Notes: generated by a model not told the origin, from the letters alone. DNA of 64,000 nt from Xylaria sp. FL1777 (GCA_022578965.1 MU400611.1:62001-126000); one strand, 5' to 3'. Shown: positions 13,915 through 24,980, counted from the first letter of the stretch. Translations and numbers: made by a program.

Positions 13915-15399
13915 ATGTACAGCTCTTGGATCAGTTACCCGATCACTCGGGCATACCCATACCGATGGGTTACCCCCCTGGCCATCGTGGGCGGCATTAT
14001 CGCAATCGCAGTAGTAACGTTCATCAATGTGATAGTGACGGGCTACGATCTCGTCGCAACCTATAGCAACAACCCGAACGAGACGATGGCTCAGGGAAGC
14101 CAGTATGGGAACAAGTTTCTGTCCTATCTGACGAAAAAAACAAATCCCACGTGCGCATCAACCACGCTACAGCTAAACAGCGAGGTCTTCACCACCAACT
14201 ACGCCATTCCGTACACGCTCTCCAACGTCTGGCGGGAGAACGGTGATGGGTCCAAGGAAAATCTAGGGTCGCTCGTCTATCTCAACAACCAGCTCCTCGG
14301 CTGCAACGTGACGAAAATCGTCGTCCTGGTGCAAGGAGTATACACCCAAAGCCGGCTCCTCACAGCCCGTTCGCACGTGGGCTTGCTGCTCCATACCACT
14401 GCCACCTGCGCCGTCGAGAGTGGCCCAACCTACTTCGAACTTGTGGGATCTTATAACTTGATCGATGATAGAATCCCTCGTTTCCTGTTAAGAAACGCAA
14501 CTAGCAAGGCTAGTTTATACTGGGGCGAGTCCCTATTAAGGCTGTACTACCTAGCTACAGCACATACCTACTATGAAGCGGCGAGTGAATTCTGGTGGGG
14601 ACAGAACGGTACCTACGATGCCTACATTGAATTGACACGACAGTCAACCGCAGCAACCGGTTCGGCGGACGAGGTCCTGGGCGACGAGTTCTTCAAGGTC
14701 GACTGTTGGACCGAGGCTAACTTCTGCGGCAATAACACCATTCCCTCGCTGTCGGAAGGCAAAAGCGTCAACGGCAATGCCGACCCTTACGCGAGCATCT
14801 GGAACACGGTCAATTTCCTTGGAAAGGCCATGTGGTTCACGGTAATGACGGATCTGGGGCAGAACAACAGCAACATCCCTAACATGCTTGCGTATCCGAC
14901 TCTGCTGGCGAACCTTACGTCGAACATGACGAACGAGGTGCAGGCCTGGGACGCCGCCCAAGCGAAGGGCACCGTTCTGAATATCAGCGATTCTTCACTC
15001 GAGACCACGCCGTTTAACTCATCGGTAGTATCACAGCCCGCGCTGGGAGCACAGCCGAGCTTTCTGTCGACCGACTACATTTGCCAAGTGCCCAGACCCC
15101 AAGCCATGGCCACCCGCGTCTTTTCAATCCTGTATGCTGATCTTATTTTGCTGATGGCAATATGGCAAGGCTTCCAAGTCGTGCTTGCTACGCTCGTAAA
15201 TCGGAACAATCCGTCCTCGAAATACTGCGAGGGATGCCTTGAGAATCATAACCAAAACGGCTCGAAACCCTTGAGCGGCGCTGAAGCGGCAACCGTTGAC
15301 GCCCGGAAGTCAATATTCAGCTGGAAATCTCCGAAACAAGCTGCTGTGGAGGTTACTCGTTACACGGGAATTAGTTCGAGTGAACAGCACCTTGAATGA
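13915..15399 (+). CDS. Two-TM membrane protein, function unknown
   Basis: An intronless 494-aa protein. A first hydrophobic helix lies at about residues 18-44 and a second at about 401-428. Between them is a long (about 355 aa) segment with many N-x-S/T sequons and several cysteines, consistent with an extracytoplasmic glycosylated domain. The C-terminal tail of about 66 residues is polar. Codon use and GC content are normal and the frame is intact. The ATG at 13915 (context GCCATGT) is the first in frame and places the first helix close to the N-terminus. It resembles uncharacterised fungal membrane proteins of this layout, but I recognise no catalytic motif. No functional link to the neighbouring proline genes is evident. 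Confidence 0.8.
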   Translation: MYSSWISYPITRAYPYRWVTPLAIVGGIIAIAVVTFINVIVTGYDLVATYSNNPNETMAQGSQYGNKFLSYLTKKTNPTCASTTLQLNSEVFTTNYAIPYTLSNVWRENGDGSKENLGSLVYLNNQLLGCNVTKIVVLVQGVYTQSRLLTARSHVGLLLHTTATCAVESGPTYFELVGSYNLIDDRIPRFLLRNATSKASLYWGESLLRLYYLATAHTYYEAASEFWWGQNGTYDAYIELTRQSTAATGSADEVLGDEFFKVDCWTEANFCGNNTIPSLSEGKSVNGNADPYASIWNTVNFLGKAMWFTVMTDLGQNNSNIPNMLAYPTLLANLTSNMTNEVQAWDAAQAKGTVLNISDSSLETTPFNSSVVSQPALGAQPSFLSTDYICQVPRPQAMATRVFSILYADLILLMAIWQGFQVVLATLVNRNNPSSKYCEGCLENHNQNGSKPLSGAEAATVDARKSIFSWKSPKQAAVEVTRYTGISSSEQHLE

Positions 15400-17023
15400 T
15401 ATTCGTGTATAGACTATTGTATGATAAAATATATATATTGTAGTACCTAGTCCTTGTCCGGGAGTTAAGCCAGTCTATGAACGTTATTCAAGAACACAGG
15501 TGCATAACCTACCAGTTAGTTAGAAGCTTAGCATCACTCCTGCTTAATTTGGAATTTCAGCCTGTCACCGACATTGTTACACGCGCCGAACGTGCTGAAC
15601 ATCTTCTGCTATCTCTAAACGCGTAGTTCGGTGAGACACCTGAACCGTACTACGCTAAATTAAGACCTATTGAGACTGTCTTGCTGTCACGTTGGAGTGG
15701 ATACCGGCTCGGCTAAACCACTAGCCCGATGAGCCTATATATATTACGATCTTTTCATTTGTTTTACACTAGCTAGCTCTTAGAACTTAGATCTTCTAGA
15801 GACTGTTCCCATGAGCCCTTCTGGAGAGTGCACTGGTCAACTTCCATATGACTAAGCGTTTACACACCTAAACGCGACACTTGCGTATCCAAAAGTGAAT
15901 ATTACCGTTGTTACAATTCCGCAACAACAGCGTCGTTTTGCACGACAAGCTATTCAGTCCTTGGTAATCTGAGATATATTGGCGCACCACGGAGGTTAGG
16001 TAGCCCGAACCAATTGTATATAGACTTAAGAATAGCCACCATGCTCAGCAACAGCCCTGATAGGAGGCATAGACTTTTGTAGCCATAACAGATTATTGTA
16101 TTCCGAATAGAGTCAAGAACTCAGCTCCAAGCCCTAACACCAGCCCTTGTTATTGCATGCTAGACGCAAACAACATGAATAACGTAAATATAACGGACAA
16201 CATGGGGAAATATCGCTTTACGCCCTCTAAAAAACTCCTAGTTATCATTGCTATCAGAAAAAGAATACATTAATGAGAAAAGGGAAATATGGTTCAACTC
16301 GGCAACTCAGAACAACTATTCCCTCGGGATCTCTTCTTTGGCCCCTAAGCATTTTAAGATTTAACACTGTCCCACATTTCTACTGTCCTTCTCGCACTGC
16401 GCCACCCTTCACGTATACGCCAGGTGCATCCCCGTACCATAGCAGTCCCGAGATAGTAGCAATCCCTATAAAGGCGGTTAGTCTCTTGAGTCATTAGACC
16501 ATTTCATCTCTCGAACGCGGTCGCCTCCCTTTTTGAACATGCTATTAACTTAACATCTGCCCAGCAAATCCGAGCAAGCCCCAAATTCTTTCCTTTATGA
16601 TGACCAGCAGCTTGCAGTGTCTCCTAATCCAGTATACATGCTTACAAGTCGCACCCGTCACCGGGCCAGAGTTATTCCAAAGAATCCCTCGACATCGTAT
16701 TCGAACGGCCGCATGGCAAGAATATGATTGGAGAAGAAGTAGTCGAAATGCCATTAGAAGTAACTATAAGGGTTTGATGGGAATTCCATCCGTCTGCATA
16801 CTCATAGGGAGACGTCGATGTTGGCACAAACCGTTTCGGGAGATCTCCAGCTAAATAAAAGTAGGCTTCGTTTGCCCCCCCCCTTGTTAGCAGAGCACTT
16901 CGCACCCAGTGTTCAATATTGCTATCTTACTAGGTGCGTTAAGATGTAACTTATCTCCTTATATAAGAAATAGGCTAAGAGCTAGGTACTACCCCTATTT
17001 CTTTTCAGTAACACCATACAAAC
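15400..17023. other. Gene-free region with repeat relic
   Basis: No credible gene. About 15575-16095 holds a decayed dispersed repeat (listed separately). Open stretches at 16273-16497 and on both strands at 16545-16905 are short, overlap one another and match no family I know. The 3' flank of proline dehydrogenase starts at 17023. Confidence 0.55.
15575..16095. repeat. Dispersed non-coding repeat, longest copy
   Basis: The left part (about 15580-15685, containing GTAGTTCGGTGAGACACC) matches 34208-34310. The part at 15965-16022 matches 34360-34410 (CCACGGAG, then CCAATTGTATATA). The right part (16017-16090, containing AACAGCCCTGATAGGAGGCA) matches 49771-49845. Differences between copies are largely A/G or C/T. 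It is probably a solo LTR or non-autonomous element; no coding capacity is visible. Confidence 0.75.
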
Positions 17024-18594
17024 TTAAAGTCCTATTATCGACAATAGACGCCGATTCAACTCCGCCTTGACCGCTGTAAATTCGTCTTGTGTCCGAGAGA
17101 CAGCTTCACGGTTCTCAATTGCCCTTCTTAGTAGATACGCCAGACACTCACTTAATGGTCCCCAAGTACTACACTTCAGTACTTTCGGGGCATCGCCCTG
17201 TACGTTCTTGGCGTTCAAGAGGCAAAAGCTAAGACTATCCGCCATGCCATGAAGCTGTGCGAATTCTAGCAGCACAGCCTCCTTTGTCTCTTGGTGTAGC
17301 TTGTGGGCTGCCATGACAGTCTTCTTATTGTGTGTGGCTAGGAGAACACCCATTCGTGGGAATGACCCACTACCGAACAGCTCGGACCCCCCAAACCCGT
17401 CAATATCTCGACGTAGCAGGTCCCGAACAATGCTATCGTATGCGTAGTCAGTTTCTTCCTTCGAATTGTGAATCTTCGACCGCTCGTCTGTGGACATATA
17501 TGCGCCGCGCACGAGCTTCACGCCAATTGTCCATCCTTCTCGAGTCGCCAGCGCAAGGTCTTTAGCTAGGCGCTCTCGCGTGCCTTTTAGATAACATTGA
17601 TATGTATGGTACACTAGTGGGCTTTGCTCCGTATTGTGTTTGCGCATCAACATGACTGCCGTCCGGGCAATGCCTCGTTGGAAGCGCTGCGACTCGGCGT
17701 CAATCACAATACGCGATTTAGCCTGGCGCGCCACCTGGCAGATTTCATCTAGCGCGTCCATCATCTGTTTTGGTGGAAGCTCGCCGGCTGTGAAAGCCTC
17801 CGTCGCTGACGGACCTGCTCCAGTCATCCTGTAGTCGGGCGAAAGGGGGAAAGTCAGTTAAATTCTAATGATCTCATTCATCTTAGCTTCCTGAAAGCAC
17901 AGCAAACTTACTTGATAGCAACTTGGTCACCATCCCCGGTCATGTGAATTGTTTGGAGAGTCCCCGTCCTCCACGCCTCAATTTCCTCGCCCTTCTGCTT
18001 AATGGTATCCGCTCGCTGCGCCGTGGAACCTGGGACATGTTCGTTTTTGCTTTTGTGGTCAAAGGTAGTTTCTTTCGCATATGTAAGAAGTATGCCAGAA
18101 ATGCCAAATCCATGCATCTTTTTCATGTTTCTCATTGCTTCTTCAACATTTTCACCGACGCAGAAGTGGTCATAGAAGGTCCGCTTCACGAGCCAGTGAA
18201 GCAGAGGATTTCTATCAACACTGAATAGGACCCTCCTGTTCGGCTTAGCGAGGAAGGTCAGGATGGACAATGAAGGTCCGAGGAGGTAAGGTTTGGAGCA
18301 AATACTAGACACAAGTAGTGATCTCAGCAAAACTAGCATTGGTAAAGTCGACAAAGGTGTCCGACCGGGTATCCCTGTCTTGGTCTCGACTAAATGGCCA
18401 TCAGTGCCGTTGCTGGTTGATGGTATGGAGGCTTGTTTCGAATGGGAAAAATGCCTCGCCCAGGTCCAGGTTCGGGGGAGGTGATCGGGCCACTCTGGTT
18501 TGATAGTTGCCACACCGTTCAAAGACAGAATATTGCTATAGTCGGAAGGCTTCACGCACCGGCTGCGAATTAGTTGCCGTGTAGCGCTCAGCAT
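17024..18594 (-). CDS. Proline dehydrogenase (proline oxidase), mitochondrial
   Basis: FAD enzyme of the mitochondrial inner membrane that oxidises L-proline to delta-1-pyrroline-5-carboxylate; the counterpart of A. nidulans prnD and yeast PUT1. Two exons, 18594-17912 and 17828-17024, with an 83-nt GTAAGT...ACAG intron, give 495 aa, a usual length for fungal members. The N-terminus (MLSATRQLIRSR) is Arg-rich like a mitochondrial presequence. The PRODH barrel occupies the C-terminal two thirds. It shows LVRGAYMSTDERSKIHNSKE near residues 333-352 and the substrate-binding pair of arginines in YLLRRAIENR (about 462-463). It is divergent from the amino-acid permease across about 0.9 kb, as prnD is from prnB in A. 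nidulans. The frame is intact, and start and splice sites fit well. Confidence 0.93.
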
Positions 18595-19503
18595 GGTTTC
18601 TCTTCATCTCTTTGAAATTATCAATTTTACTTGTTTTACCCCCAATGGAATTATGATATAGTTTTTCTGATCTTCATACGCACACCATCAGCTATTTACG
18701 CATGAGGAACAACTCAACCTACCGGGGGCATTTTCCGTCCTCGATAATTAATCTAGGTCGGTTTATTCATCTCCTACACCCCTGAAGACCATCACATATC
18801 ACATGAACAGATGCTGCAGAGCATGCTTTCCGGATATGGACGTAGTTAACAATCATAAAGTTGCATTCCGTAATCGGCCTTGGACTATGCCACCCGAAGC
18901 ACTTAATACCATCACTCATGAACTCCTATCGCTCAGAGTTGGCCAGGGGCCAGTCAATGGTAGTAGTCTCGGAAGCGGTTCCGAAGTGACGTCATATCTA
19001 ACCCGAGATGCATCTCTTACTACAAGTAGGAAGGTATGCTTTTACCCCGTATCTTACCACCCTTGCCGGCCGTAGAAGGGTCATCGTATGTCAAGAGTGA
19101 TACATAGCCCATGACGGAATCACCTAAAGTACACGAATAAAGAGTCTTCCTAGTCTCACAGAGTTGAACGCCTCAATACGCTAATCTCCGGGGTCTCCTG
19201 TGTTTCCTAGCATGCGATGGCACTAAAAGCTCACCGATTTTTGATCAACAGAGAGCCAATAAAGCCGCCTTCCGAAGTGGGCAAAATAACCTCGAACAAG
19301 GAGCTAGGTTTGATACCTATAGTATTGCGGTGAAAGGTACATAAGTTCTCTATTTAGACCCTGTGTGTCAAACTAGTACTTAAAGATGATTTATCCGACC
19401 CCTACACTATAGTAGAGGCCGTAAATCAAATAAAAGAACCTGTTTGGGCCTCAGTATTAAATATAAGTCTTTTTGCCAATAAACCGGACCGCTATTCGCA
19501 AAT
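18595..19503. promoter_or_regulatory. Divergent promoter, proline dehydrogenase / permease
   Basis: A 909-bp region between the two divergent start codons. By eye it holds two CreA-type SYGGRG matches (CCGGGG at 18722-18727 and 19188-19193). It also holds two HGATAR (AreA-type GATA) matches: CGATAA at 18742-18747 and, on the minus strand, CGATAG over 18926-18931. Carbon and nitrogen control at such sites is known for the A. nidulans prnD-prnB intergenic region; here it is inferred from motifs that also occur by chance. A 90-codon plus-strand open frame at 18803-19075 resembles nothing I know and is probably not a gene. Confidence 0.4.
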
Positions 19504-21293
19504 ATGTCTTCACTAAAAAAGACTTCAGAAGAAATCCTTCCTACTCGATCTGCTTCGGTATGCATCGGCGATTTAGAGAGCCCGATCACACATGACGAAG
19601 TTTTCGGAGAAATTACGCAGAATGGGCCTAACTACAGGAATGTATGAGCTCTCTGCCATACGTAGGTCTTGTTGTGATCACTTACGTGCGTAGGTCGGTT
19701 GGCTTGGGACAGTGGCCCTCATGATGAAGACGCAAATTGGACTTGGCGTTCTCTCTATCCCTGCTTCCTTCGACGTTTTAGGTCTCATCCCAGGAGTCAT
19801 CATTCTCGTCAGTATTGCCGTCATTACAACTTGGTCCAATTACATGGTTGGTGTCTTCAAAATTCTCCATCCTGGTATTTATAGTCTCGATGATGCCGGC
19901 GCCATGATGTTTGGACGCGCTGGACGCTATTTCTTCGCTGGCGCCTTTTGTCTCTGTTAGTCTGAGTTTCCCGATGCATCAGCGCATACCGATTTTCACT
20001 AACAGACCTTAGACTGGATTTTGGTTGCTGGCTCTGGTATGCTAGGTATATCAATCTCCCTAAATTCCATTTCAACACAGTAAGTCTTCCTGAGCTATTC
20101 GTTCCCCTTTCGGCATCTCTTATGTGCCTCAATATGCCACATATTCGCGTATGCTCCTAGGCTAGGACACAAATAAACCGATTTCGTGCAATAAGTGGCA
20201 ATTCTTGACTGTTACCATCCTATAGTGGCGCATGCACTGCTGTCTTCGTTGCCGTTGCCGCTATTGTCGGGTTTGCTTTGTCTAGCATACAGACTCTTGG
20301 TCGCATTACCTGGCTCGCCTGGGTTGGCCTTATTGGTATCCTTACTGCTAGTAAGTGGCACTTCCGATTGCTACCTGATGAATCCGCTTTTCCTAGAAGA
20401 CTAATAATTCACTTCCTAACTGCAGTCTTTACTGTTACGATAGCCGTTGGTATTCAAGATCGCCCGGCAGCCGCTCCACAAGACGGTCCCTGGTCTTCCG
20501 ACTACAAACTTATTGGCCATCCCTCTTTTACTGAGGGTATCACGGCGGTGTCTTCACTTATTTTTGCCTATTGCGGAACAACGGCCTTCTTCGCTATTGT
20601 ATCCGAAATGCGCGATCCAAAACTATATACCCGATCATTACTGGTTTGTCAGTCCGGGGTCACTGCCGTCTATATAACGATTGGCACTGTGATTTACTAT
20701 TTCTGCGGTTCCTATGTTGCTTCACCGGCTCTCGGCTCTGCTGGTGTTCTAGTAAAGAAAATCGCATATGGCGTTGCCCTGCCGGGACTAATAATCACAA
20801 CCACACTTGTCATTCATGTACGTGCAAACCTGGCCCTGTCAAGATATTTCATTCTAATCTCCTCAGATAGGTGCCCGCAAAATTCATTTTTGTCCGTACT
20901 TTCCGCGGTAGTCGGCATCTAGTTGAAAACACCCCCACTCATTGGATCTCATGGCTCGGCTGTACTGCTGGTATCACGATCATCGCATACGTGATAGCCA
21001 GTGCTATTCCGGTTTTCAGCGGGTTGGTGTCACTGATCGGCGCCCTCCTTGGTACCCTCATGTCGTTCCAGCCGATGGGTTGCATGTGGTTATACGATAA
21101 CTGGAAACAAAAGGATGTGAACCGGACCTTGCGATGGTACTGGATGGTCTTTTTTAGTGTGTTTGTTATTGTTTCGGGGACATTCCTTACGATTGGTGGC
21201 ACTTATGGATCTGTTGTCAGCATTATTGATTCTTATCGAGAGTCGGGTGGTTCCCGTGCGTGGTCATGCGCAGACAATTCAAATTCTGTATAA
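19504..21293 (+). CDS. AAAP-family amino-acid permease (mtr-like)
   Basis: Plasma-membrane amino-acid/proton symporter of the AAAP family, like the Neurospora neutral amino-acid permease MTR. Six exons: 19504-19641, 19694-19955, 20013-20079, 20226-20350, 20426-20817 and 20871-21293. They give 468 aa with all junctions in phase. The cytosolic N-terminus carries HDEVFGEITQNGPNYRNVGW, followed by the first helix with KTQIGLGVLSIP. About eleven hydrophobic helices follow, including FCGSYVASPALGSAG and LIGALLGTLMSFQPMGCMWL, a family hallmark. The position, divergent from proline dehydrogenase, suggests proline or a relative as substrate. The classical A. nidulans PrnB belongs to a different family (APC/YAT), so this would be a non-orthologous replacement. 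Substrate is inferred from context only. Confidence 0.88.
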
Positions 21294-21585
21294 TCCTGTA
21301 TATTATTTAAAGTCATTTGTTACCACAGTTAAATGTATTATTATGTTGTCCAAATATAAGCAAATGTGAAGTGTATAATACCTTACTACAGAACTGAATC
21401 ACAACACTGGTTTTTTATGCTATCTATGGTATGTTTTGGTTTATGGTCATTTTACAGGTTTTTGATTGCAATATTTACCATTTATAATGTTTATATAACC
21501 TTTATATTTAACTTTGATTTATTTTCAGATCATTTGAGATATTACCTAGTCGAGAAAAAATGCCATTCATATAGAAGTCCCACAT

Positions 21586-22813
21586 TTAAATCCCACGGTT
21601 AAACATCACCATGCCGCCAGTATAGTGCTTTTCATGAAACTCGCTCTCCAATTTATCTGTGCTAATCTTCTGCTGTTGCGGAAACACAGCCAAGGAAAAT
21701 GGCAAGGCAACAAAGCTCATCCCCAGAATCAAACCTAAGTTGATCGGCAGAGTTAAGTGAGGATTTCTCTTCAGCCACCTAGTTCTCTGTAACTTGAGGA
21801 GAACTAGCGGCGGGACCAACATGATAGGGCTGCTATTAAACACGCGACTAAGCGCTGTTTCGCTAACTGCTAAGGCTGCTGCTTTCTTGCTTTTACCAAG
21901 GCTGAGCATGTCAGTCTCTGTCTCCGGGATCAACCGATCTTGTTTGGGGGAGACGGCAAATACATCGATACCAGTACGCATCTCCTCACCTCGAGTTAAG
22001 TAGACGTTCAGCGCCCCAGCCGACGCTACCGCTACGAAAGGAACAAGCCGACTAAGAAGAAGCTTTGTTAGAGCGGAAACCGATTTCAAGCGCAGCACCG
22101 CGGAATTGAGGCCTATAGCTATGGAACAAGATGCGCCAACGGCAAGAAAGTATGACTGCGCAATTCTAGATAAGGGGATTTGAGACGACTTGTTTGCGTT
22201 GGAGCAGTTTACTGATACATTGACAGACTGGTTCACGATCTGCCAAAAAATAGTCCCCGTTGTCTAGGAAGCGCAGTGTATTAGTTTCCTAGTTTCCCAG
22301 TTTCATCACCGTAAGGTAAGCCCCAATAAACGTGGTTTAAGTGTTAGCGCATACCTTTAGGCCAGGTGTAAGCATACCTGCCGTAACGGCAAAGTTGACC
22401 AAAACAGCACAGGACATACGCCATGGCAGGAAAACACGCTCGCCGGTATCAGGGTGTAAAGTTGAGTCGATTATTTTCTTGGCGTTCCATAGCTCGGGTG
22501 TCATCCTCGTGATCTCACCCTGCTTATATGCTGTCACAAGCCTCTTAGCTCGATCTAAACCATCCTTTCTAACAAAAAGTGTCCTAAAAGGCTGTACAGA
22601 TTAGCTAGAGAAGAAACAGACGAGGCTTAAACCAGAAATAGTGATGGGCTTTTAGGAATAATTAAATGAATAAGACTTAACAATACTTAATCGGAGCCAG
22701 GTTACTCGCCTTGGGTCAGTGATGTCAGCCATATGTTTCACGCGACCCCAGTAGGTGTTGAGGTTATACTGAGAAGCAGGGAGATTGTTTCTCCCAGGTA
22801 GAGAGGGTGACAT
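21586..22813 (-). CDS. Sideroflexin (mitochondrial amino-acid carrier)
   Basis: Sideroflexins are mitochondrial inner-membrane carriers; human SFXN1 moves serine and yeast FSF1 is the fungal relative. Three exons, 22813-22710, 22583-22355 and 22263-21586, give 336 aa, close to the family's roughly 320-330. The N-terminus has TYWGRVKHMADITDPR, then HPDTGE at residues 78-83, both family signatures. The join LTPGLK/TTGTIFWQIVNQS is a family motif, and the protein ends NRGI, like the N-[KR]-G-[LI] end of relatives. The first intron reads as GC-AG (AAG|GCGAGT ... TTAG|G), the only join that keeps the conserved DITDPR-TLFV sequence. It is convergent with the permease (292 bp between stops). Placement inside a proline cluster suggests transport of proline or a related compound into mitochondria (inference). 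Confidence 0.88.
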
Positions 22814-23428
22814 GTCGTTTTACTAGGAGCAGAGTTACAATTGTCTAAATGGTGGCTGCTTAGACAGTTATCAGGGGATAAAGTCAAATATAGATCCTGG
22901 TGTTTATATAGTGGATTTAGTATATATATATATATGCTATTTCTCCCAGCTAGTACTAGGAAGCCCTAGGGGCCAATTGACTAATATACTTACCTATATG
23001 GCTACTGGCCCCTTTTACACCTGCTATATAACTACATACGGGCTATCTATTTACACCGGGACAACAACCCGTTACCCTTGACAATAATGAGAATTGATGG
23101 GGAAGCTGGTTGCTAACACAAAACTAACTCTGGGGCAAATTTCAACGGGGTAATAGAAAGCGGAGTAGGATGTCCGGTATCATGTCTTATTACATCCGAT
23201 AAAGAAGTTATCGGCTGCTAAGCCGTGAACAATGCCTTTCTTCCCACCAGGGTTCATGTAATGTGATGGGCTATCCTCATTTGGAAGTTGAGAGATAAGG
23301 AGTACTCAGGACCGCTTTTCTCATCCCGCATCGGGTCTAAGATAAGACGGGTACCGTTCCGATGTAGAGCTCCACTTTGAGGTTATGTATGGACGGAACG
23401 AGACCCGATGAGGTTAGCATATGCAGCC

Positions 23429-23480
23429 GCTTCGAATTTTGGGGCACGAAGAACTGATATTGGGGTACGAACCTAAACCT
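23429..23480. repeat. 52-bp direct repeat, copy 1
   Basis: Contains TTTTGGGGCACGAAGAACTG and ends ACGAACCTAAACCT. Repeated with about eight changes at 23633-23684. Each copy also has an internal echo (GGGGCACGAA and GGGGTACGAA). Confidence 0.7.
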
Positions 23481-23632
23481 GTTTCAGTATAAGTTCACTG
23501 GATGTTTCTATAACCCCTATTTCCCATGTGCATTACCCCATGGTTTTGAAGAGCCGCTACTAATTAATAACCGGGTAGCAGCAACGTCGGCAGAGGTGTA
23601 AGCAAGGTCTAGCCGTATGCAGCGCTGCATAC

Positions 23633-23684
23633 GCTTCTAATTTTGGGGCACAAAAATCTGATATCGGGGCACGAACTTAAACCT
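23633..23684. repeat. 52-bp direct repeat, copy 2
   Basis: Second copy of 23429-23480, preceded by a small palindrome, GTATGCAGCGCTGCATAC (about 23615-23632). Confidence 0.7.
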
Positions 23685-23994
23685 ATAATGGCAATTCCTT
23701 CTTACACCCTGCACGTCTTTCCACACTTTGTTTAAATTGCACTAAAATTAGGCCTGTTTTAGTAAGCTATAAAGTAAGCTCTAGTTTTATTTTCTATTAT
23801 CACAGTAGGCCATATTTAGACTGATACTATACTAGGTTGAGGCGTTTCTACTGCCTTGCGACTTATGCCAAATCGCGATAACTGGGGCTCAACATGATTG
23901 ATTGATACCTAAGAAAGGGTTTCACCTCATTACGGTATCATATCTATTTATCCCGTTCATGATTCGAATTAACTAAACGTTGAATGTTGTGAGC

Positions 23995-24980
23995 GCGCAT
24001 TGCAGAGAGGAGGTTTCCGATGCCATCGTCGGCGGTGTGCGAGATGTCCCCGATAAGACGCTACATGACAAGATGATGCACTTGGACAAAAATCCGGCAC
24101 CATTCGTCATCCGCTAATGAACGAGCCCCATTGCTCATCAGCCATGTGTTTGAACTTTTAGTTATCCCACCATGCAGCCCGGAAGCTGACGCTAGGTTTA
24201 TTATCACAGAACGTGAGGAATATCCTCCAAAGTTGGGGGTGAATACCATCACCACAACGACCATTCTATTAGAAAATGCCACAATACCATTAAAGGAGCT
24301 GATAACTAACCTATCGTTAGACAATTCAACAGGGTTGGTGCTTTTCGAGGCTGTCTGCGACTCTAAGACTAAGACTGTGAGAAGGGCAAATGCAAGTCAG
24401 TAGAATTCTTGAACCTCGAAACCTAGTACCTGTGTTTAATAGACCGGTCAAAGTCGATGTGGCTTAGGGAGATATGATATGTATACAGCTTAATCGACGT
24501 GGACGCAATTGATGGTTTAACGATCGAGAAAGCCAACGGAGCACAGTTGGTTAGCTTAAGGAAGCGCATCAAGAAGATAGTTCAAGAGCGGAAACCCCCA
24601 ACATCAGAAGCGTTAACATCCCCGGGTGACCTGATCAATACAGTTGCTATCTCCCCTAGTTGGCTTAATTGGAGGCCATGTGGTACAAGTGCTTACGATT
24701 GGTTGGCGGTGCTTCATAAGAGGAGGCTGCTTGGCGAAGGCGAGACTATCTATATAACAAGGGCTGGTGTCAGGGCTTGGAACTGAGTTGTTGACTCTCT
24801 ATTCTGCATACAATAATCTGTTATGGCTGCAAAAGTCCATGCCTCCATCAGGGCTGTTGCCGACATGGTGGCTATTGGCTAGTGTGGTCCGGTTATTCCC
24901 GCTATTACTCGCAGCGCATGGATTACAGCATTAAAGCAGATAAGCCCTCATTACATCAACCCCTCGATCTTCTAAACGAA
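23995..24980 (+). pseudogene. Broken proline racemase / 3-hydroxyproline dehydratase family gene
   Basis: Pieces of one protein follow in the right order but in different frames. HCREEVSDAIVGGVRDVPDK (about 23999-24058) matches the family's N-terminal H-C-G-G-E-V...IVGG region. IPPCSPEADARFIITEREEY and then LLENATIPLKELITNLSLDN (about 24164-24324) match the middle. KVDVA-stop-GDM (about 24449-24470) matches the DVA-x-GG-x-FYA motif, its Trp/Tyr codon now TAG. DAIDGLTIEKANG and RPCGTSAYDWLAVLHKRRLL (24500-24735) hold the second catalytic-cysteine motif (family SPCGTGT). GPVIPAITRSAWIT (about 24888-24930) is the C-terminal conserved stretch. Several frameshifts and stops are fixed, so it is dead. 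Family members racemise proline, epimerise 4-hydroxyproline or dehydrate trans-3-hydroxyproline; which of these applied here cannot be told. Confidence 0.82.

Larger units (their letters stand above)
22814..23990. other. Gene-free region with paired repeat
   Basis: No gene seen. It holds a TATATA run near 22920-22934 and two direct copies of a 52-bp segment (listed separately). The first 200 bases are the likely promoter of the sideroflexin gene. The region separates it from the racemase-family relic. Confidence 0.5.

Noticed and set aside
14644..15008. Minus-strand open frames inside the membrane-protein gene
   Set aside because: Antisense shadows of a well-supported gene.
16273..16905. Short overlapping frames on both strands
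   Set aside because: They conflict with one another, none resembles a known protein, and the area is next to a decayed repeat.
17067..18503. Several plus-strand open frames over proline dehydrogenase
   Set aside because: Shadows of the minus-strand gene, whose protein matches its family along its length.
18803..19075. 90-codon frame in the proline dehydrogenase/permease intergenic region
   Set aside because: No recognisable family, lies in the expected divergent promoter, and no splice or start context worth supporting.
18595..19503. PrnA binding sites (paired CCGG)
   Set aside because: Single CCGG tetramers occur, but I saw no clearly spaced CCGG pair that would support a specific site.
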